A stretch of DNA of 64,000 bases from Paenibacillus sinensis (GTDB lineage: Bacteria > Bacillota > Bacilli > Paenibacillales > Paenibacillaceae). The notes beneath the pieces were generated by a model. That model worked only from the letters and a program-made list of their open reading frames with translations, did not search any database and was not told where the DNA came from. Shown here one piece after another: positions 41,301-50,158 of the stretch; position 1 is the first letter of the stretch, and every line of letters begins with the position of its first letter. Location of the stretch: contig NZ_JAHCMB010000217.1 of NCBI RefSeq assembly GCF_019904155.1, positions 12,989-76,988 of the forward strand, in the 5' to 3' direction. Made by a program: the position numbers and the translations under genes.

Positions 41301-44300
41301 GGGGACGTTATTGTCTATGCACGTAAAAATGATACCAAAGGCGCGCTTGTCGCCATCAACCGCGGCAGCTCCGCACAGACGGTATCGGCCGATGTGACAG
41401 GCTACCTGCCGGAAGGTCTGACTCTGCGCGACCAGCTCGGCAGCGGTGCCGAGGGAACGGTAACCGGAGGCAAGATCAGCCTGTCGATTCCGGCACTGTC
41501 CGGCATGATGCTGCTGTCGACCTCCGATCTGTCTGTACTCCCGACCGTAACGGGACTTCATGCGGCGGCAGGCAACGGACAGGTTGTGCTGAGCTGGAAT
41601 TCGGTGAACGGGGCGGAAGGCTATACCGTCTACCGGGCGGCTATTGAAGGTGGCACGCTGCAAAAGGTAGGGGAAACGGCAGATCCTTCTTTCACCGACA
41701 GCACCGTCACCAACGGCAGCAAATACTATTACACCGTAACCGCCAAGCAGGGCGTTAGTGAAAGCGCGCAATGCGATATGGCATCAGCGACGCCGGCTTT
41801 TGCGATCCAGAGCGTTGCGACCGTGCAGCAGGCGAAGGATATGACGATTGGCGTCGGCAAGGTGACCTATGAAATCCAGGTCGAGATCAAGATTCCGGGC
41901 CTCACCGATGTGCCATCCAGCGTGTATCAAGAACCTTCAGGCATTGTCGCGAAGCTGATTTACTATCCGAGCGGAGCATCGCCGGATCAGGCGGTTGAAA
42001 CGAAGCTCCGTTATAAGGATGACAATGTGGAGGAAGGGGCCAAAATTTATTGGGCAGCCTTCGAGCCGACCATGCCGGGTTCCTACACGTATTTGGCACA
42101 GGTCTCCACCGATAACGGAGAGAGTTTCACTTCATCCGCACCGGAGACGATGACGGCGTATGCCGATCCGGATGATACGATTCCGCCGGCTGCGCCGGTG
42201 CTGGCCGAAATTCCGGTCGAATCCAATATGACGAATCTGTCCTGGACACTCGATACGGAAGGAGCGGCGGGCGTTGAAGTGTTCCGCAAAGAAGCGGGCC
42301 ATGATTACAGGCTGATCGCTTCGCTGGACAAGAGCGCGGTCTCCTACAGGGATTACACCGTCAGCAATGATACTCCGTATACGTACAAAATCGCGGCCTA
42401 TGACAGCTCATATAACCGCGCGTACTCCGAAGAGCAGAGTGTAACGCCGAAGACGGTCATGATTGATGTGACGATGCGGCTGCATCTGCCTGACTATACG
42501 CCGAGCACCGACAGCATCTATATTGCAGGCGACTTTAACGGCTGGAACGCCAGCGGCACGGCTTTGACCGTTCCGAGCGGCGCGACCGACCGCAGCGTCG
42601 TCGAGTATTCCTTCAAGATGATGGCGGGTAAAACAATTCAATACAAGTACACCCGGGGAGCCTGGAGCACCGAGGCGTTCACCAGTCACAGCCGCTCTGC
42701 CAACGACACGACGGACATGGGCAACTGGGCGTACAGCTCCACCGACACCAATATGAAGCTGACCATCGTCAATCAGGGCGGCAGTAAACAATTGATCGAC
42801 GATTACGTGCTCAGATGGAGCGACATGCCGATGATCGTGACCCTTCCGCGTACCTCTTACGGGTCCGATATCGACTACACAACCGATGAGAGTACGATGA
42901 ATCTGAAGGCATTTGTTCCGTTCGGCGTATCCTTTACGATCAACGGACAGCCGATTCCACAGGGGGCAATGGACAGCCGGGGCAATGTTCTGCTGAACGG
43001 CATCCCGCTGGCCTATGGAACGAACAGCTTCGTGCTGCATATGGAACCTACGCCCGAGACGCTGGCGCTTCCGTGGTACACGGATAAAGGACGCGCAGGC
43101 CAGGCGACCAAGACGCTGACGATTACGGTTAACCGTACCGGCGGCAATCCGGGCGGAGGAGGAGAGACGCAGCCTTCGCTGACAGGGCTGACCGTAAATT
43201 CGCCTGCGGCAGCACTGACAGTCGGTGATACCTGGAGCACGGTTGTTACCGCGCAGTACGACAACAACAGTACGGCGGATGTTACGAACGGCGCAGTATT
43301 TGAATCCTCGCAGCCGGCTGTGGCAAGCGTGGACAGCAAAGGCATCGTCACGGCTGTATCGCCGGGCAATGCCGAAATTACCGCTTCGTACGGCGGTATG
43401 ACCAAGAGCTATAGCGTGCAGGTAATTGCCAAGGAGCCGGAGGTGACGGCGCTGTCGGTCAGCGGACCGGCAACCAGCCTTGCCGTGGGCGGCACTTGGA
43501 GCACTGTAGTGCAAGCCGTCTACAGCGACGGAAGCCGGAAGGATGTCACAGCGGCATCGGTGTTCGAATCCGGCACTCCGGAAGTGGCGAGTGTGGATGC
43601 AAGCGGTACCGTCCATGCGCTTGCGGCAGGCACTGCTGTTATTACCGCGCATTATGGTGAATGGACCGGAAGCTTTGATGTTACGGTAACGTCCGCGGCG
43701 GGAAGCAGCGGTGGAACCTCTTCCGGCCAAACCCAGACTCCGGGAGTGCAAGTCATCACGGCGGCGCAGTTGAAGCCGGACGCAAGCGGCACAGCTGCTA
43801 TTACACTGGGTGCGGGCGTGATCCGGCTTCTGCTTCCTGCAGAGGCAGCGACAGCGGCAGGACTGCAGACACTTGAGGTTAAAGCCGATGGAGTGACGCT
43901 CTCCATTCCGTCTCAAGTTCTGACTTCCCTCACGGCCCTGCTGACGGAAGATCAGCGCAAGGCCGGAGCCCGAATCGAACTCATCGTGAATACGCTGGAT
44001 GCTTCAACCAAGCAATCCGTGGCAAGCGGGCTGCAGCTGCCGGCGAACACCCGTATGACATTGGCCGGAGAGGTCTATGACTTCAGCTTGCAGGCGGTGG
44101 CTGAGGACGGCACCCGAATGAATCTGACGGTCTTCCCGGCGCCGATTCAATTGACGTTCCCGCTGACTGACGGTACCCATTCCGAACTGGCGGGCGTGTA
44201 TTATCTGAGACTTAGCGGTGTCGCCGAGTATGCAGGCGGTACCTTGAACGGCAGTCTGCTGAAGACTGGGGTGACTCATTTCAGCCGTTATGCCGTCATG

Positions 44301-44849
44301 GAATATGTGAAGAGCTACAGCGATCTTCCGGCGAGCCATTGGGCGAACGAAGCCGTCGCCGTACTCAGCGCGAAGCATATCGTAACCGGCGATTCAGCCG
44401 ATACCTTCGCTCCGAATCAGCGCGTGACCCGCGCCGAATTCACGGCAATGCTCGTCCGGACGCTGGGACTGACGGCTAAGGGCAAAGCTTCGTTCTCTGA
44501 TGTAGCTGGCAGCGCATGGTATGCCGAATATGCTGCGGCAGCCTATGAGCACGGAATCGTCAAAGGCAGCGGCGGACGCTTCAATCCGCAGCAGGCCATA
44601 ACCCGCGAAGAAATGGCATCCATGCTGCTCCGGGCTTATCAGGTGAAGACAGGAGAGGCAGCTGCTTCCAGTAAGTCGTCAGCATTCTCAGATGCCAACA
44701 GCATCAGCAGCTGGGCGAAGGAAGATGTAGCGACGGCTGTTTCACTCGGGCTGATGAAGGGCCAAGGCAATGGCATCTTCGGCGCCAAGGCCGTATCCAC
44801 CCGCGCGGAAGCAGCGCAGGCAATCTATAACTTTGTTATGAAGCCGTAA
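38328..44849 (+). CDS. SLH-anchored amylopullulanase (GH13), 2173 residues
   Basis: A giant cell-surface starch-degrading enzyme. In order it has: a signal peptide ending QSAHA; N-terminal starch-binding-like domains (GSLNGWN..., residues 45-250); an N-terminal Ig-like domain before the catalytic core; and a GH13 barrel from DAVVYQIFPDRFF (about 395). Region I is DGVFNHVG (590), region II GWRLDVAPD (nucleophile, about 768), region III ILGEEWG (acid, about 806), and region IV VDSHDTT (871). Two fibronectin-III domains, a CBM20-like module (IYIAGDFNGWN, 1390), two bacterial Ig-2 repeats (1613-1788) and three SLH motifs (1998-2173) follow. The LacI-type operators imply control by maltose or catabolite repression. 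Confidence 0.92.
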   Translation: MSINAMRKHRRWISFVTAVIMVLQLALGILPQSAHADTGAPAADVLADQPGGGTNWVVVGSLNGWNNSDSVTRMKHLVGGFYEYSTVLDAGHYEFKLVKSGTWSGFDNAGNNFAFDLDSASKVNFYINEDLNQARISLPNVQGIQQYVPSRSTDNWPRLVGNLQMKLGESDDWSPATSQLFFVDYNFDNSIYKIQRTLPVGSYEAKVIFGTDWNTSESYGDGGQNLSVNVLDPSDVTFTIDNSASSKKLTHNYVPKNSVYDGKIDSGSLVFDSRSITYKKPFGAVKMGQEAVTLRIAALKGDVQLAKVELTNPDSLSKDFTMNRVTSVDGKDYFEVTIPASQFSKIGIWGYKFILVDGAAKVEYGDDTARGGTGTVSTEGAVPYDLTVYDPDFKTPDWMKDAVVYQIFPDRFFDGDDSNNRAKTADGYRGALTEDAATSKGGQKLQYFDGGVSNDPTPDQVWGDWTTAPENPDRSKAENKPYYPDAKTDGVWTNEFYGGDIQGIQEKLGYLKSLGVTTLYLNPVAWAASNHKYDATDYEHLDPMFGEPVYNTPGDPASGLDYTETRAQSDRIYQLFAKEARELGMHIINDGVFNHVGDDSIYFDRYEKYPEIGAYEYWSKVYDLMNGQNLSQADAEAAVRAEFTAKINPLTNEHYKYPEDFTYTTWFTISNELVKNGDDSNKHYKYDAWWGYDSLPVMDAKEPQTEATDFFPADSEAIEGANEWNNIGYRDTVIGHDLTGLTDAQASQEMQSTNSQRWLWMGSSGWRLDVAPDVSGGTWQKFREAVKSTEGRKDANGNAIEEPVILGEEWGVATKYLLGDQFDSVMNYRFRSAVQSYMISGDAATLNQSLESIREDYPKEAWQAMLNLVDSHDTTRSITKYDNPNYEEEHLVIADDASDKALKLQALTAIMQMGYPGAPTIYYGDEVGVTGTKDPDSRRTFPWERVIENSNGSYSATGGYEELFHTYQTAAQVRNDNEVFRTGDLKVAYASGDVIVYARKNDTKGALVAINRGSSAQTVSADVTGYLPEGLTLRDQLGSGAEGTVTGGKISLSIPALSGMMLLSTSDLSVLPTVTGLHAAAGNGQVVLSWNSVNGAEGYTVYRAAIEGGTLQKVGETADPSFTDSTVTNGSKYYYTVTAKQGVSESAQCDMASATPAFAIQSVATVQQAKDMTIGVGKVTYEIQVEIKIPGLTDVPSSVYQEPSGIVAKLIYYPSGASPDQAVETKLRYKDDNVEEGAKIYWAAFEPTMPGSYTYLAQVSTDNGESFTSSAPETMTAYADPDDTIPPAAPVLAEIPVESNMTNLSWTLDTEGAAGVEVFRKEAGHDYRLIASLDKSAVSYRDYTVSNDTPYTYKIAAYDSSYNRAYSEEQSVTPKTVMIDVTMRLHLPDYTPSTDSIYIAGDFNGWNASGTALTVPSGATDRSVVEYSFKMMAGKTIQYKYTRGAWSTEAFTSHSRSANDTTDMGNWAYSSTDTNMKLTIVNQGGSKQLIDDYVLRWSDMPMIVTLPRTSYGSDIDYTTDESTMNLKAFVPFGVSFTINGQPIPQGAMDSRGNVLLNGIPLAYGTNSFVLHMEPTPETLALPWYTDKGRAGQATKTLTITVNRTGGNPGGGGETQPSLTGLTVNSPAAALTVGDTWSTVVTAQYDNNSTADVTNGAVFESSQPAVASVDSKGIVTAVSPGNAEITASYGGMTKSYSVQVIAKEPEVTALSVSGPATSLAVGGTWSTVVQAVYSDGSRKDVTAASVFESGTPEVASVDASGTVHALAAGTAVITAHYGEWTGSFDVTVTSAAGSSGGTSSGQTQTPGVQVITAAQLKPDASGTAAITLGAGVIRLLLPAEAATAAGLQTLEVKADGVTLSIPSQVLTSLTALLTEDQRKAGARIELIVNTLDASTKQSVASGLQLPANTRMTLAGEVYDFSLQAVAEDGTRMNLTVFPAPIQLTFPLTDGTHSELAGVYYLRLSGVAEYAGGTLNGSLLKTGVTHFSRYAVMEYVKSYSDLPASHWANEAVAVLSAKHIVTGDSADTFAPNQRVTRAEFTAMLVRTLGLTAKGKASFSDVAGSAWYAEYAAAAYEHGIVKGSGGRFNPQQAITREEMASMLLRAYQVKTGEAAASSKSSAFSDANSISSWAKEDVATAVSLGLMKGQGNGIFGAKAVSTRAEAAQAIYNFVMKP

Positions 44850-44875
44850 AATATCATATCGAATAGAAGGCAGGA

Positions 44876-44916
44876 CCGGCCCGCAGCTATCCCGGATAGC
44901 AGCGGGCCGGTTTTTT
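44876..44916 (+). terminator. Terminator after the amylopullulanase gene
   Basis: CCGGCCCGC (44876-44884) and GCGGGCCGG (44902-44910) form a perfect stem with an inner GCTATC/GATAGC pairing, followed by TTTTTT. Confidence 0.9.
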
Positions 44917-45115
44917 CACTTGATTCAACTTAACCTGCAGTTCGGGCTGCTATATAGAAACGGATGGGGGTTGATGGAGAATGAAAGGAAAGCAAGAGGA
45001 GAGCGAGCGAAGATTGAGAAGAGATGAGAAAAGATAAAAAAAGAATGAAAGTGAGCGGTGAGTGAGAGAGAAGTGTAACGCTGTTATGAACAGTTGAAGC
45101 GGCCTAAGCAAACGA

Positions 45116-45145
45116 AAACCCCCGCTGTCTCCAGCGGGGGTTTCG
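45116..45145. terminator. Terminator of asd
   Basis: AAACCCCCGCTG and CAGCGGGGGTTTC pair around a TCTC loop just beyond the asd stop codon, with A/T runs on both sides. The 44917-45115 interval upstream has no gene; it contains a purine-rich strand (see findings). Confidence 0.85.
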
Positions 45146-45149
45146 TGAC

Positions 45150-46235
45150 TTATCTCTTGGTAATATATCCTTCGGCCTTCAGCAGCTCGGCGATCAGGAC
45201 CGCACCGCCGGCAGCGCCGCGGAGAGTGTTGTGGGACAGACCCACAAATTTGAAGTCGTACAGGGAATCTTCGCGCAGACGTCCGGCGGAAATGCCCATG
45301 CCATTCTCGATATCGCGGTCGAGATGCGTCTGCGGACGGTTCTCTTCTTCGAAGTAGGTGATGAACTGCTTCGGCGCGCTCGGCAGCTCAAGCTCCTGCG
45401 GACGGCCCTTGTAGCTGTTCCATTTGGCAAGGATGTCTTCCTTGGATGGCTTGTTCTCGAAGGAGACAAATACCGTAGCCAGATGACCGTCTGTTACAGG
45501 GACGCGGATACACTGGGTCGTAATATGCGGAGCAGAGGCCTTGACAATCTCGCCATTCTCCACCGTACCCCAGATTCGCAGCGGCTCCTGCTCGCTCTTC
45601 TCTTCCTCGCCGCCGATGTACGGAATAACGTTATCCAGCATTTCCGGCCAGTCGGTGAAGGTCTTGCCGGCTCCGGAAATCGCCTGATAGGTGCTGGCGA
45701 CGACCTGGGTCGGTTGGAATTCCTTCAGAGCGGACAGCATCGGCACATAGCTCTGGATGGAGCAGTTCGGCTTGACCGCGATAAATCCGGTTTCTGTTCC
45801 GAGGCGCTTGCGCTGATGTGCGATAACTTCCAGATGCTCGGGGTTGATCTCCGGCACGACCATCGGAACGTCATGCGTCCAGCGATGCGCGGAGTTGTTG
45901 GAGATGACGGGAACACCAGCCTTGGCATAGGCTTCTTCAAGCGCCTGAATCTCATTCTTCTTCATATCGACAGCGCAGAAGATCAGGTCGAGTCCGGCTG
46001 CGACTTCTTCCACCTTGGAGGCGTCCTGAACCTGAATATGTTTAACGCTTTCGGGCATCGGCGTGGAAAGCTTCCATCTGCCCTTTACCGATTCTTCATA
46101 GGATTTGCCCGCCGAGTTGGCGCTTGCGGCAATTGCAGTAACTTCAAACCAGGGATGATTCTCGAGTAGAGCGATGAAACGCTGGCCGACCATGCCGGTC
46201 CCGCCGACGATTCCGGCTCTCAGCTTCTCTGTCAT
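45150..46235 (-). CDS. asd: Aspartate-semialdehyde dehydrogenase, fungal/archaeal type
   Basis: A 361-residue NADP enzyme that reduces aspartyl phosphate to the semialdehyde, leading to lysine, threonine and methionine. The cofactor loop is GIVGGTGMVGQRFIALLENHPWF, the catalytic Cys is in VKPNCSIQ, and the substrate region is ISGAGKTFTDWPEMLDNVIPYIGGEEEK. The C terminus SHNTLRGAAGGAVLIAELL is diagnostic. These blocks follow the yeast/archaeal branch rather than the usual Bacillus Asd. AAAGGAA precedes ATG 46235. The diaminopimelate product feeds cortex and wall synthesis, linked to lysA farther on. Confidence 0.92.
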   Translation of the reverse strand: MTEKLRAGIVGGTGMVGQRFIALLENHPWFEVTAIAASANSAGKSYEESVKGRWKLSTPMPESVKHIQVQDASKVEEVAAGLDLIFCAVDMKKNEIQALEEAYAKAGVPVISNNSAHRWTHDVPMVVPEINPEHLEVIAHQRKRLGTETGFIAVKPNCSIQSYVPMLSALKEFQPTQVVASTYQAISGAGKTFTDWPEMLDNVIPYIGGEEEKSEQEPLRIWGTVENGEIVKASAPHITTQCIRVPVTDGHLATVFVSFENKPSKEDILAKWNSYKGRPQELELPSAPKQFITYFEEENRPQTHLDRDIENGMGISAGRLREDSLYDFKFVGLSHNTLRGAAGGAVLIAELLKAEGYITKR

Positions 46236-46292
46236 GACGTTCTTCAGTTCCTTTCGAAGGCCTTATATAATAGCGGCTTTTTATTGTACTGA

Positions 46293-46321
46293 ATTATATA
46301 GGATATGCCCGGAACCTTCAA
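46293..46321 (-). promoter_or_regulatory. Sigma-A promoter of asd
   Basis: On the minus strand TTGAAG (46321-46316) and TATAAT (46298-46293) are 17 bases apart, giving a leader of about 50 bases. Confidence 0.7.
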
Positions 46322-46410
46322 TATGAGAATGCCCCCAGATGCTATATTTATTTCATGTTGTGTAAGGATATTGACAAAGCTCAGCGATTGGAAAAAATTT
46401 CTGGTAAACT

Positions 46411-46440
46411 GGAGATTGCTATTATGGAGATTGCGATTAT
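46411..46440 (+). repeat. Near-perfect 15-bp tandem duplication before the methyltransferase gene
   Basis: GGAGATTGCTATTAT is followed directly by GGAGATTGCGATTAT, one mismatch in 15. Both copies carry a GGAG that could act as a ribosome binding site for the GTG at 46444. Confidence 0.8.
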
Positions 46441-46443
46441 TCT

Positions 46444-47199
46444 GTGGCAGAACCCCAAACGGTCGGCTGGTGCAACCGCCTGGCAGCATGTACGGGCAAA
46501 TATGAACTGCCGCCTGGAAGGATCATCGAAGGCGAAGAAGCGGAAGAGACGCTGACGAAGAAGCTCCGCATCCATGCGCGGGGCAAGGTACTGGATGTTG
46601 GCTGCGGACATGGAGCCTACACGGAGCAGTGGGCCAAGGTGGCCGAAGAGGTTGTTGGTTACGATATGACAGAAGGGTTTATCGAGACCGCGAAAGCGGG
46701 CCAAAAACCTAACATCAGCTATGTGCTAGGGCGAACAAATGAGGGGCTGCCTTTTGACGATAACTCTTTCGATATTGCTTATACCAAAAAAGGCCCGACC
46801 AGCTGGTACGCCGAAGGGAACCGGATCGTCCGGCCCGGCGGCAGGCTGTTACTCTTTCATCCCGGCGACGGGGATGGAGATGGAGGAGAGCTGGGAATTT
46901 GCTTCCCCGGACTGTTTGCCCCTCCTTCACCAGGCACGCCAATCCTGGACAAAATCGAACAGCGCCTGGGCGCCAGCGGTCTGACCGGCATTTCACTGTC
47001 GAAAATTAAAGAAACCGTGTGGCTGCCGGCGCCGGAGGACGTTCTGTCTCTGCTGACCTTTGGCCAGAGCGACAGCTTCACCCGGTATGCTAGTGAGCAA
47101 TGCCTCCCAGGGATTCGGAACCAATTCGAGAAGCATGCGGGCGGGAAGGGGCTGCTTACAACCAGCTTCTACTATTTCATCGAGGCAACAGCTACATAG
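46444..47199 (+). CDS. Class I SAM-dependent methyltransferase
   Basis: A 251-residue Rossmann-fold methyltransferase. Motif I is VLDVGCGHGAYTEQWA (about residue 49), the acidic second motif is VVGYDMTEGFIETA, and the later motifs are GLPFDDNSFDIAYTKKGPTSW and NRIVRPGGRLLLFHP. The substrate is not recognisable. The start is a GTG at 46444; an in-frame stop lies 39 bases upstream, so no longer reading is possible. Support from the ribosome binding site is mediocre (GGAG 14 bases upstream). It is convergent with pyk, ending 11 bases from it. Confidence 0.82.
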   Translation: MAEPQTVGWCNRLAACTGKYELPPGRIIEGEEAEETLTKKLRIHARGKVLDVGCGHGAYTEQWAKVAEEVVGYDMTEGFIETAKAGQKPNISYVLGRTNEGLPFDDNSFDIAYTKKGPTSWYAEGNRIVRPGGRLLLFHPGDGDGDGGELGICFPGLFAPPSPGTPILDKIEQRLGASGLTGISLSKIKETVWLPAPEDVLSLLTFGQSDSFTRYASEQCLPGIRNQFEKHAGGKGLLTTSFYYFIEATAT

Positions 47200-47210
47200 G
47201 GCACTAACGC

Positions 47211-48626
47211 CTAAACCTGGTGAATCTTGACCAGATTCGTCATTCCGGCCTTCCAGATCGGCACGCCTGCGCACAGGACGACGGTATCGCCCTGCGAGAC
47301 CATGCCGGTCTTCACCGCATTTTCCACCGAGGACTCGAACATTTCATCTGTCGTGGACACGGACGAACCCAGCACGGGAATAACGCCGGAGAGCAGGCAG
47401 ATCTTCGGAAGTACCTCTTGATTGGGCGTCACTGCGATAATCGGCGCTTCCGGCCGGTGCTTGGAGATCATTCGGGCGGTGAAGCCGCTCTCGGTGGCGG
47501 CGATGATGGCTTTGGCTCCGAGCATCAGGGAAGAGCTTACGGCGCTGCGGCTGACCACCTCGGTCACGCTCTGCTCCTTCCAGTCGAATCCCTGTATGAA
47601 CTTCTCCTTGTAATTGATCATCGTCTCCGCCTTGGCCGCTACGGCCGCCATTGTGCGTACGGACTGGATCGGGTATTTGCCCGCAGCCGATTCGCCCGAC
47701 AGCATGACGACATCGGCGCCTTGCAAGACGGCGTTCGCAACGTCGCTGACCTCCGAGCGGGTCGGGCGGGGGTTGATCTGCATCGATTCCAGCATATGTG
47801 TCGCCACGATGACCGGCTTGCCGGCCCGGTTGCATTTGTCGATCATTTCTTTCTGGAGCATCGGCACATCTTCAACCGGCACCTCTACGCCGAGATCGCC
47901 GCGGGCGGCCATGATGCCGTCGGAGGCTTCTATAATATCATCCAGATTGGTCATGCCTTCATGGTTCTCGATCTTGGAAATGATCTGAACATGCCCCGCA
48001 CCGCTAGCGTTGAGGATGCTGCGGATTTCACGAATGTCGTCTCCCTTGCGGACGAAGGAGGCGGCGATCATTTCGATTTTTTCGCCGATGCCGAAATGAA
48101 TATGCTTGATATCCCGCTCGGTCACGCCTGGGAGCGTCGTATGAACGCCGGGCAGATTGACGCCTTTTCTCGGCTTCAGCAAGCCGCCGCTGACGATCCG
48201 GCACTCCATATCCGATCCGTTGACACCGGTTACGGTAAGATCAATCAGCCCGTCGTCAATCAGGATACGGTCTCCGGTCTTGATGACCGAGGTCATATCG
48301 GGATAATTCACGGAAATCCGCTTCTCGTCGCCGAGAATCTCCTCAGTCGTCAGTGTCAGCAGTTCACCGGCTTTCAGGGTGACATAATCCTCCTTCAGCT
48401 TGCCGATCCGCACCTCAGGTCCCTTGATGTCCATCATGATGGGTACGAAGGTGCCGAGCTCGGATGCAGCCTGCCGGATATTTCGGATTCGGGCGGAATG
48501 TTCATCAAGCTCTCCGTGGGCCATGTTGAGCCTTGCAACCGTCATGCCTGCCGCAATCATTTCCTTGAGTGTTTCGAGCGATTCCGATGCGGGACCGATT
48601 GTACAGATGATTTTGGTCTTCCTCAT
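47211..48626 (-). CDS. pyk: Pyruvate kinase, short form
   Basis: A 471-residue pyruvate kinase (phosphoenolpyruvate to pyruvate, making ATP). The N terminus RKTKIICTIGPASES, the active-site block VMDIKGPEVRIG, IISKIENHEGMTNLDDI, ARGDLGVEVP and the Lys-containing TRSEVSDVANAVLQGADVVMLSGESAAGKYP are complete. The C-terminal domain ends at NLVKIHQV. It lacks the extra PEP-utiliser-like domain of the 585-residue Bacillus enzyme. ATG 48626 is preceded by AAGGAGG; longer in-frame readings to 48893 run into the divergent ferredoxin gene and are rejected. Confidence 0.93.
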   Translation of the reverse strand: MRKTKIICTIGPASESLETLKEMIAAGMTVARLNMAHGELDEHSARIRNIRQAASELGTFVPIMMDIKGPEVRIGKLKEDYVTLKAGELLTLTTEEILGDEKRISVNYPDMTSVIKTGDRILIDDGLIDLTVTGVNGSDMECRIVSGGLLKPRKGVNLPGVHTTLPGVTERDIKHIHFGIGEKIEMIAASFVRKGDDIREIRSILNASGAGHVQIISKIENHEGMTNLDDIIEASDGIMAARGDLGVEVPVEDVPMLQKEMIDKCNRAGKPVIVATHMLESMQINPRPTRSEVSDVANAVLQGADVVMLSGESAAGKYPIQSVRTMAAVAAKAETMINYKEKFIQGFDWKEQSVTEVVSRSAVSSSLMLGAKAIIAATESGFTARMISKHRPEAPIIAVTPNQEVLPKICLLSGVIPVLGSSVSTTDEMFESSVENAVKTGMVSQGDTVVLCAGVPIWKAGMTNLVKIHQV

Positions 48627-48752
48627 TTTAAGTTCCTCCTTGCAAGGCAAGATTGATGGACATATGCTGTGAATAGTATATCGAATAGCCATGCCGTTAT
48701 TCATTGAATTACCCCAGACATAAGGGAATAAACGTAAAGAAGGAGTATGGAC

Positions 48753-49142
48753 ATGACGACTTGGAATCTGGAGGGAACGACCTGCCATCTGCTCGTCTGC
48801 GGCGGAAGCAGCTGTAGAAAGCGTAAAGGTGAGGATATCATTGATGCCATAGACGGAGAAATTGAGAAGCAAGGAGCGGAGGCGGTCGTTCATACGACAT
48901 TAACCCGCTGTAACGGCCGCTGCAATGATGCGCCGGTGGTCATCTCTTATCCCGATGGTGTCTGGTACGGGGATATGTCGCCCAAGCACGGCAAAGCGCT
49001 TGTCCGGCAGCTGCTGCAGGGCGAAAGGCTGGAGGAGAAGATCGTCTATACCTTCGGGGCGGAGGGGATGCAGGCTGCCGGAACATCCGGAACAAAGGGG
49101 AAGAGGAAGGGAAAAGGCCGTTCCACTTCAAAGGAAGCCTAA
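48753..49142 (+). CDS. Thioredoxin-like [2Fe-2S] ferredoxin domain protein
   Basis: A 129-residue protein of the thioredoxin-like ferredoxin type. Four Cys ligands are visible as CGGSSC and CNGRC after a TTCHLLVCGG strand; the following VVISYPDGVWYGDMSPKHGKALV is typical of the fold. Such proteins carry electrons or donate clusters; the partner is unknown. The tail (GKRKGKGRSTSKEA) is basic and disordered. AAGGAG lies 7 bases before ATG 48753; the ATG at 48747 is too close to it. It is divergent from pyk. Confidence 0.8.
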   Translation: MTTWNLEGTTCHLLVCGGSSCRKRKGEDIIDAIDGEIEKQGAEAVVHTTLTRCNGRCNDAPVVISYPDGVWYGDMSPKHGKALVRQLLQGERLEEKIVYTFGAEGMQAAGTSGTKGKRKGKGRSTSKEA

Positions 49143-49259
49143 AGAGAAGAGTAAGCCTGCTGACGGTATCCGCACAGCATAACATTGGCGGGAAGCCGAA
49201 TAGGCTAAGGCAATTAATCTGCCTGCCCAAAAAACAAGAATAGCTGGAGGGACAGTATC

Positions 49260-50069
49260 ATGTTCATGAATCTGCCGAAAGGCGATCTTGTGCTGGAAGG
49301 AGAGCTTTTTCGCAAAGACGAAGTCCGCTATAATCTGCTTCATCTGATCTGCGGGAGCCAGGAGGCGCTCCGGGTCAGAACGGAGGATGGCCGTCTTGTA
49401 CTGGGACAGACCCCGGGGTTTAATCCCTGGCTGTGGATTAGCTCCGACGTATCTTCCCATGAGAAGGACGAGATGATTCGGCGGCTGGCCGGGTATATGG
49501 ATGACCGGGAGTTCCCGGGGATTACCGCCGATCTCGATATCGCAGACCGATTTGCACGTTATTATTCAAATCTGAAGCCTTGCAAGCCTTATCCTTATAT
49601 GACACTGGAAGCATATGACTGTCCCGAAGTCTTCATGCCTTGGGGAGTGCAGGGTATGCCGGAGAAGGCGACCGTCACGTATACGGAGAAGATCGCCGCT
49701 TATATGGCCGCTTTCTCGATGGAAGCCTTTGGCAGAAGACCGGATAGCAGAGAAGTGTACCAAGCCGCCTCCTCGGCAATCGGCTCCGGTGGCATGTATC
49801 TCTGGAATGATGGAGACCAGATAGTCGCCATGGCGAGAATCGCCCACCGCTCACCCCGGCACGCCCGGATCAATGATGTCTATACACCTCCCGCCCATCG
49901 AAAAAAAGGATACGCCAGCGCCCTTGTCGCCTCCCTATGCCTTACCTGCAAGCAGAACGGGCTGACACCGATGCTGTATGCCGATGCCAAAAACCCGGAT
50001 TCCAACAAAGTCTACCGATCTATTGGTTTCGTTCATGCGGGCAGACTTGAGGAATTCCGGTTCGCCTAG
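49260..50069 (+). CDS. GNAT family N-acetyltransferase
   Basis: A 269-residue acetyltransferase. The C-terminal half has the GNAT core: HARINDVYTPPAHRKKGYAS is the acetyl-CoA phosphate loop (motif A), and NKVYRSIGFVHAGRLEEFRF closes the fold. The N-terminal half (about 130 residues) is a less conserved domain seen in larger GNAT proteins. The substrate is unknown. GGAGGG lies before ATG 49260; a second ATG at 49266 is in frame. It is probably transcribed alone. Confidence 0.8.
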   Translation: MFMNLPKGDLVLEGELFRKDEVRYNLLHLICGSQEALRVRTEDGRLVLGQTPGFNPWLWISSDVSSHEKDEMIRRLAGYMDDREFPGITADLDIADRFARYYSNLKPCKPYPYMTLEAYDCPEVFMPWGVQGMPEKATVTYTEKIAAYMAAFSMEAFGRRPDSREVYQAASSAIGSGGMYLWNDGDQIVAMARIAHRSPRHARINDVYTPPAHRKKGYASALVASLCLTCKQNGLTPMLYADAKNPDSNKVYRSIGFVHAGRLEEFRFA

Positions 50070-50158
50070 AAAGACGGAATGCTATCCGCCTGATTTGACT
50101 TGCCCTCCGGATGTTGTCTATCCTTAATGCAACACTATAATTTGGGAGGCTCAAGTGG

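Noticed and set aside
48627..48893. An 89-residue N-terminal extension of pyruvate kinase
   Set aside because: The frame is open but overlaps the divergent ferredoxin gene; AAGGAGG directly precedes the family-typical start at 48626.
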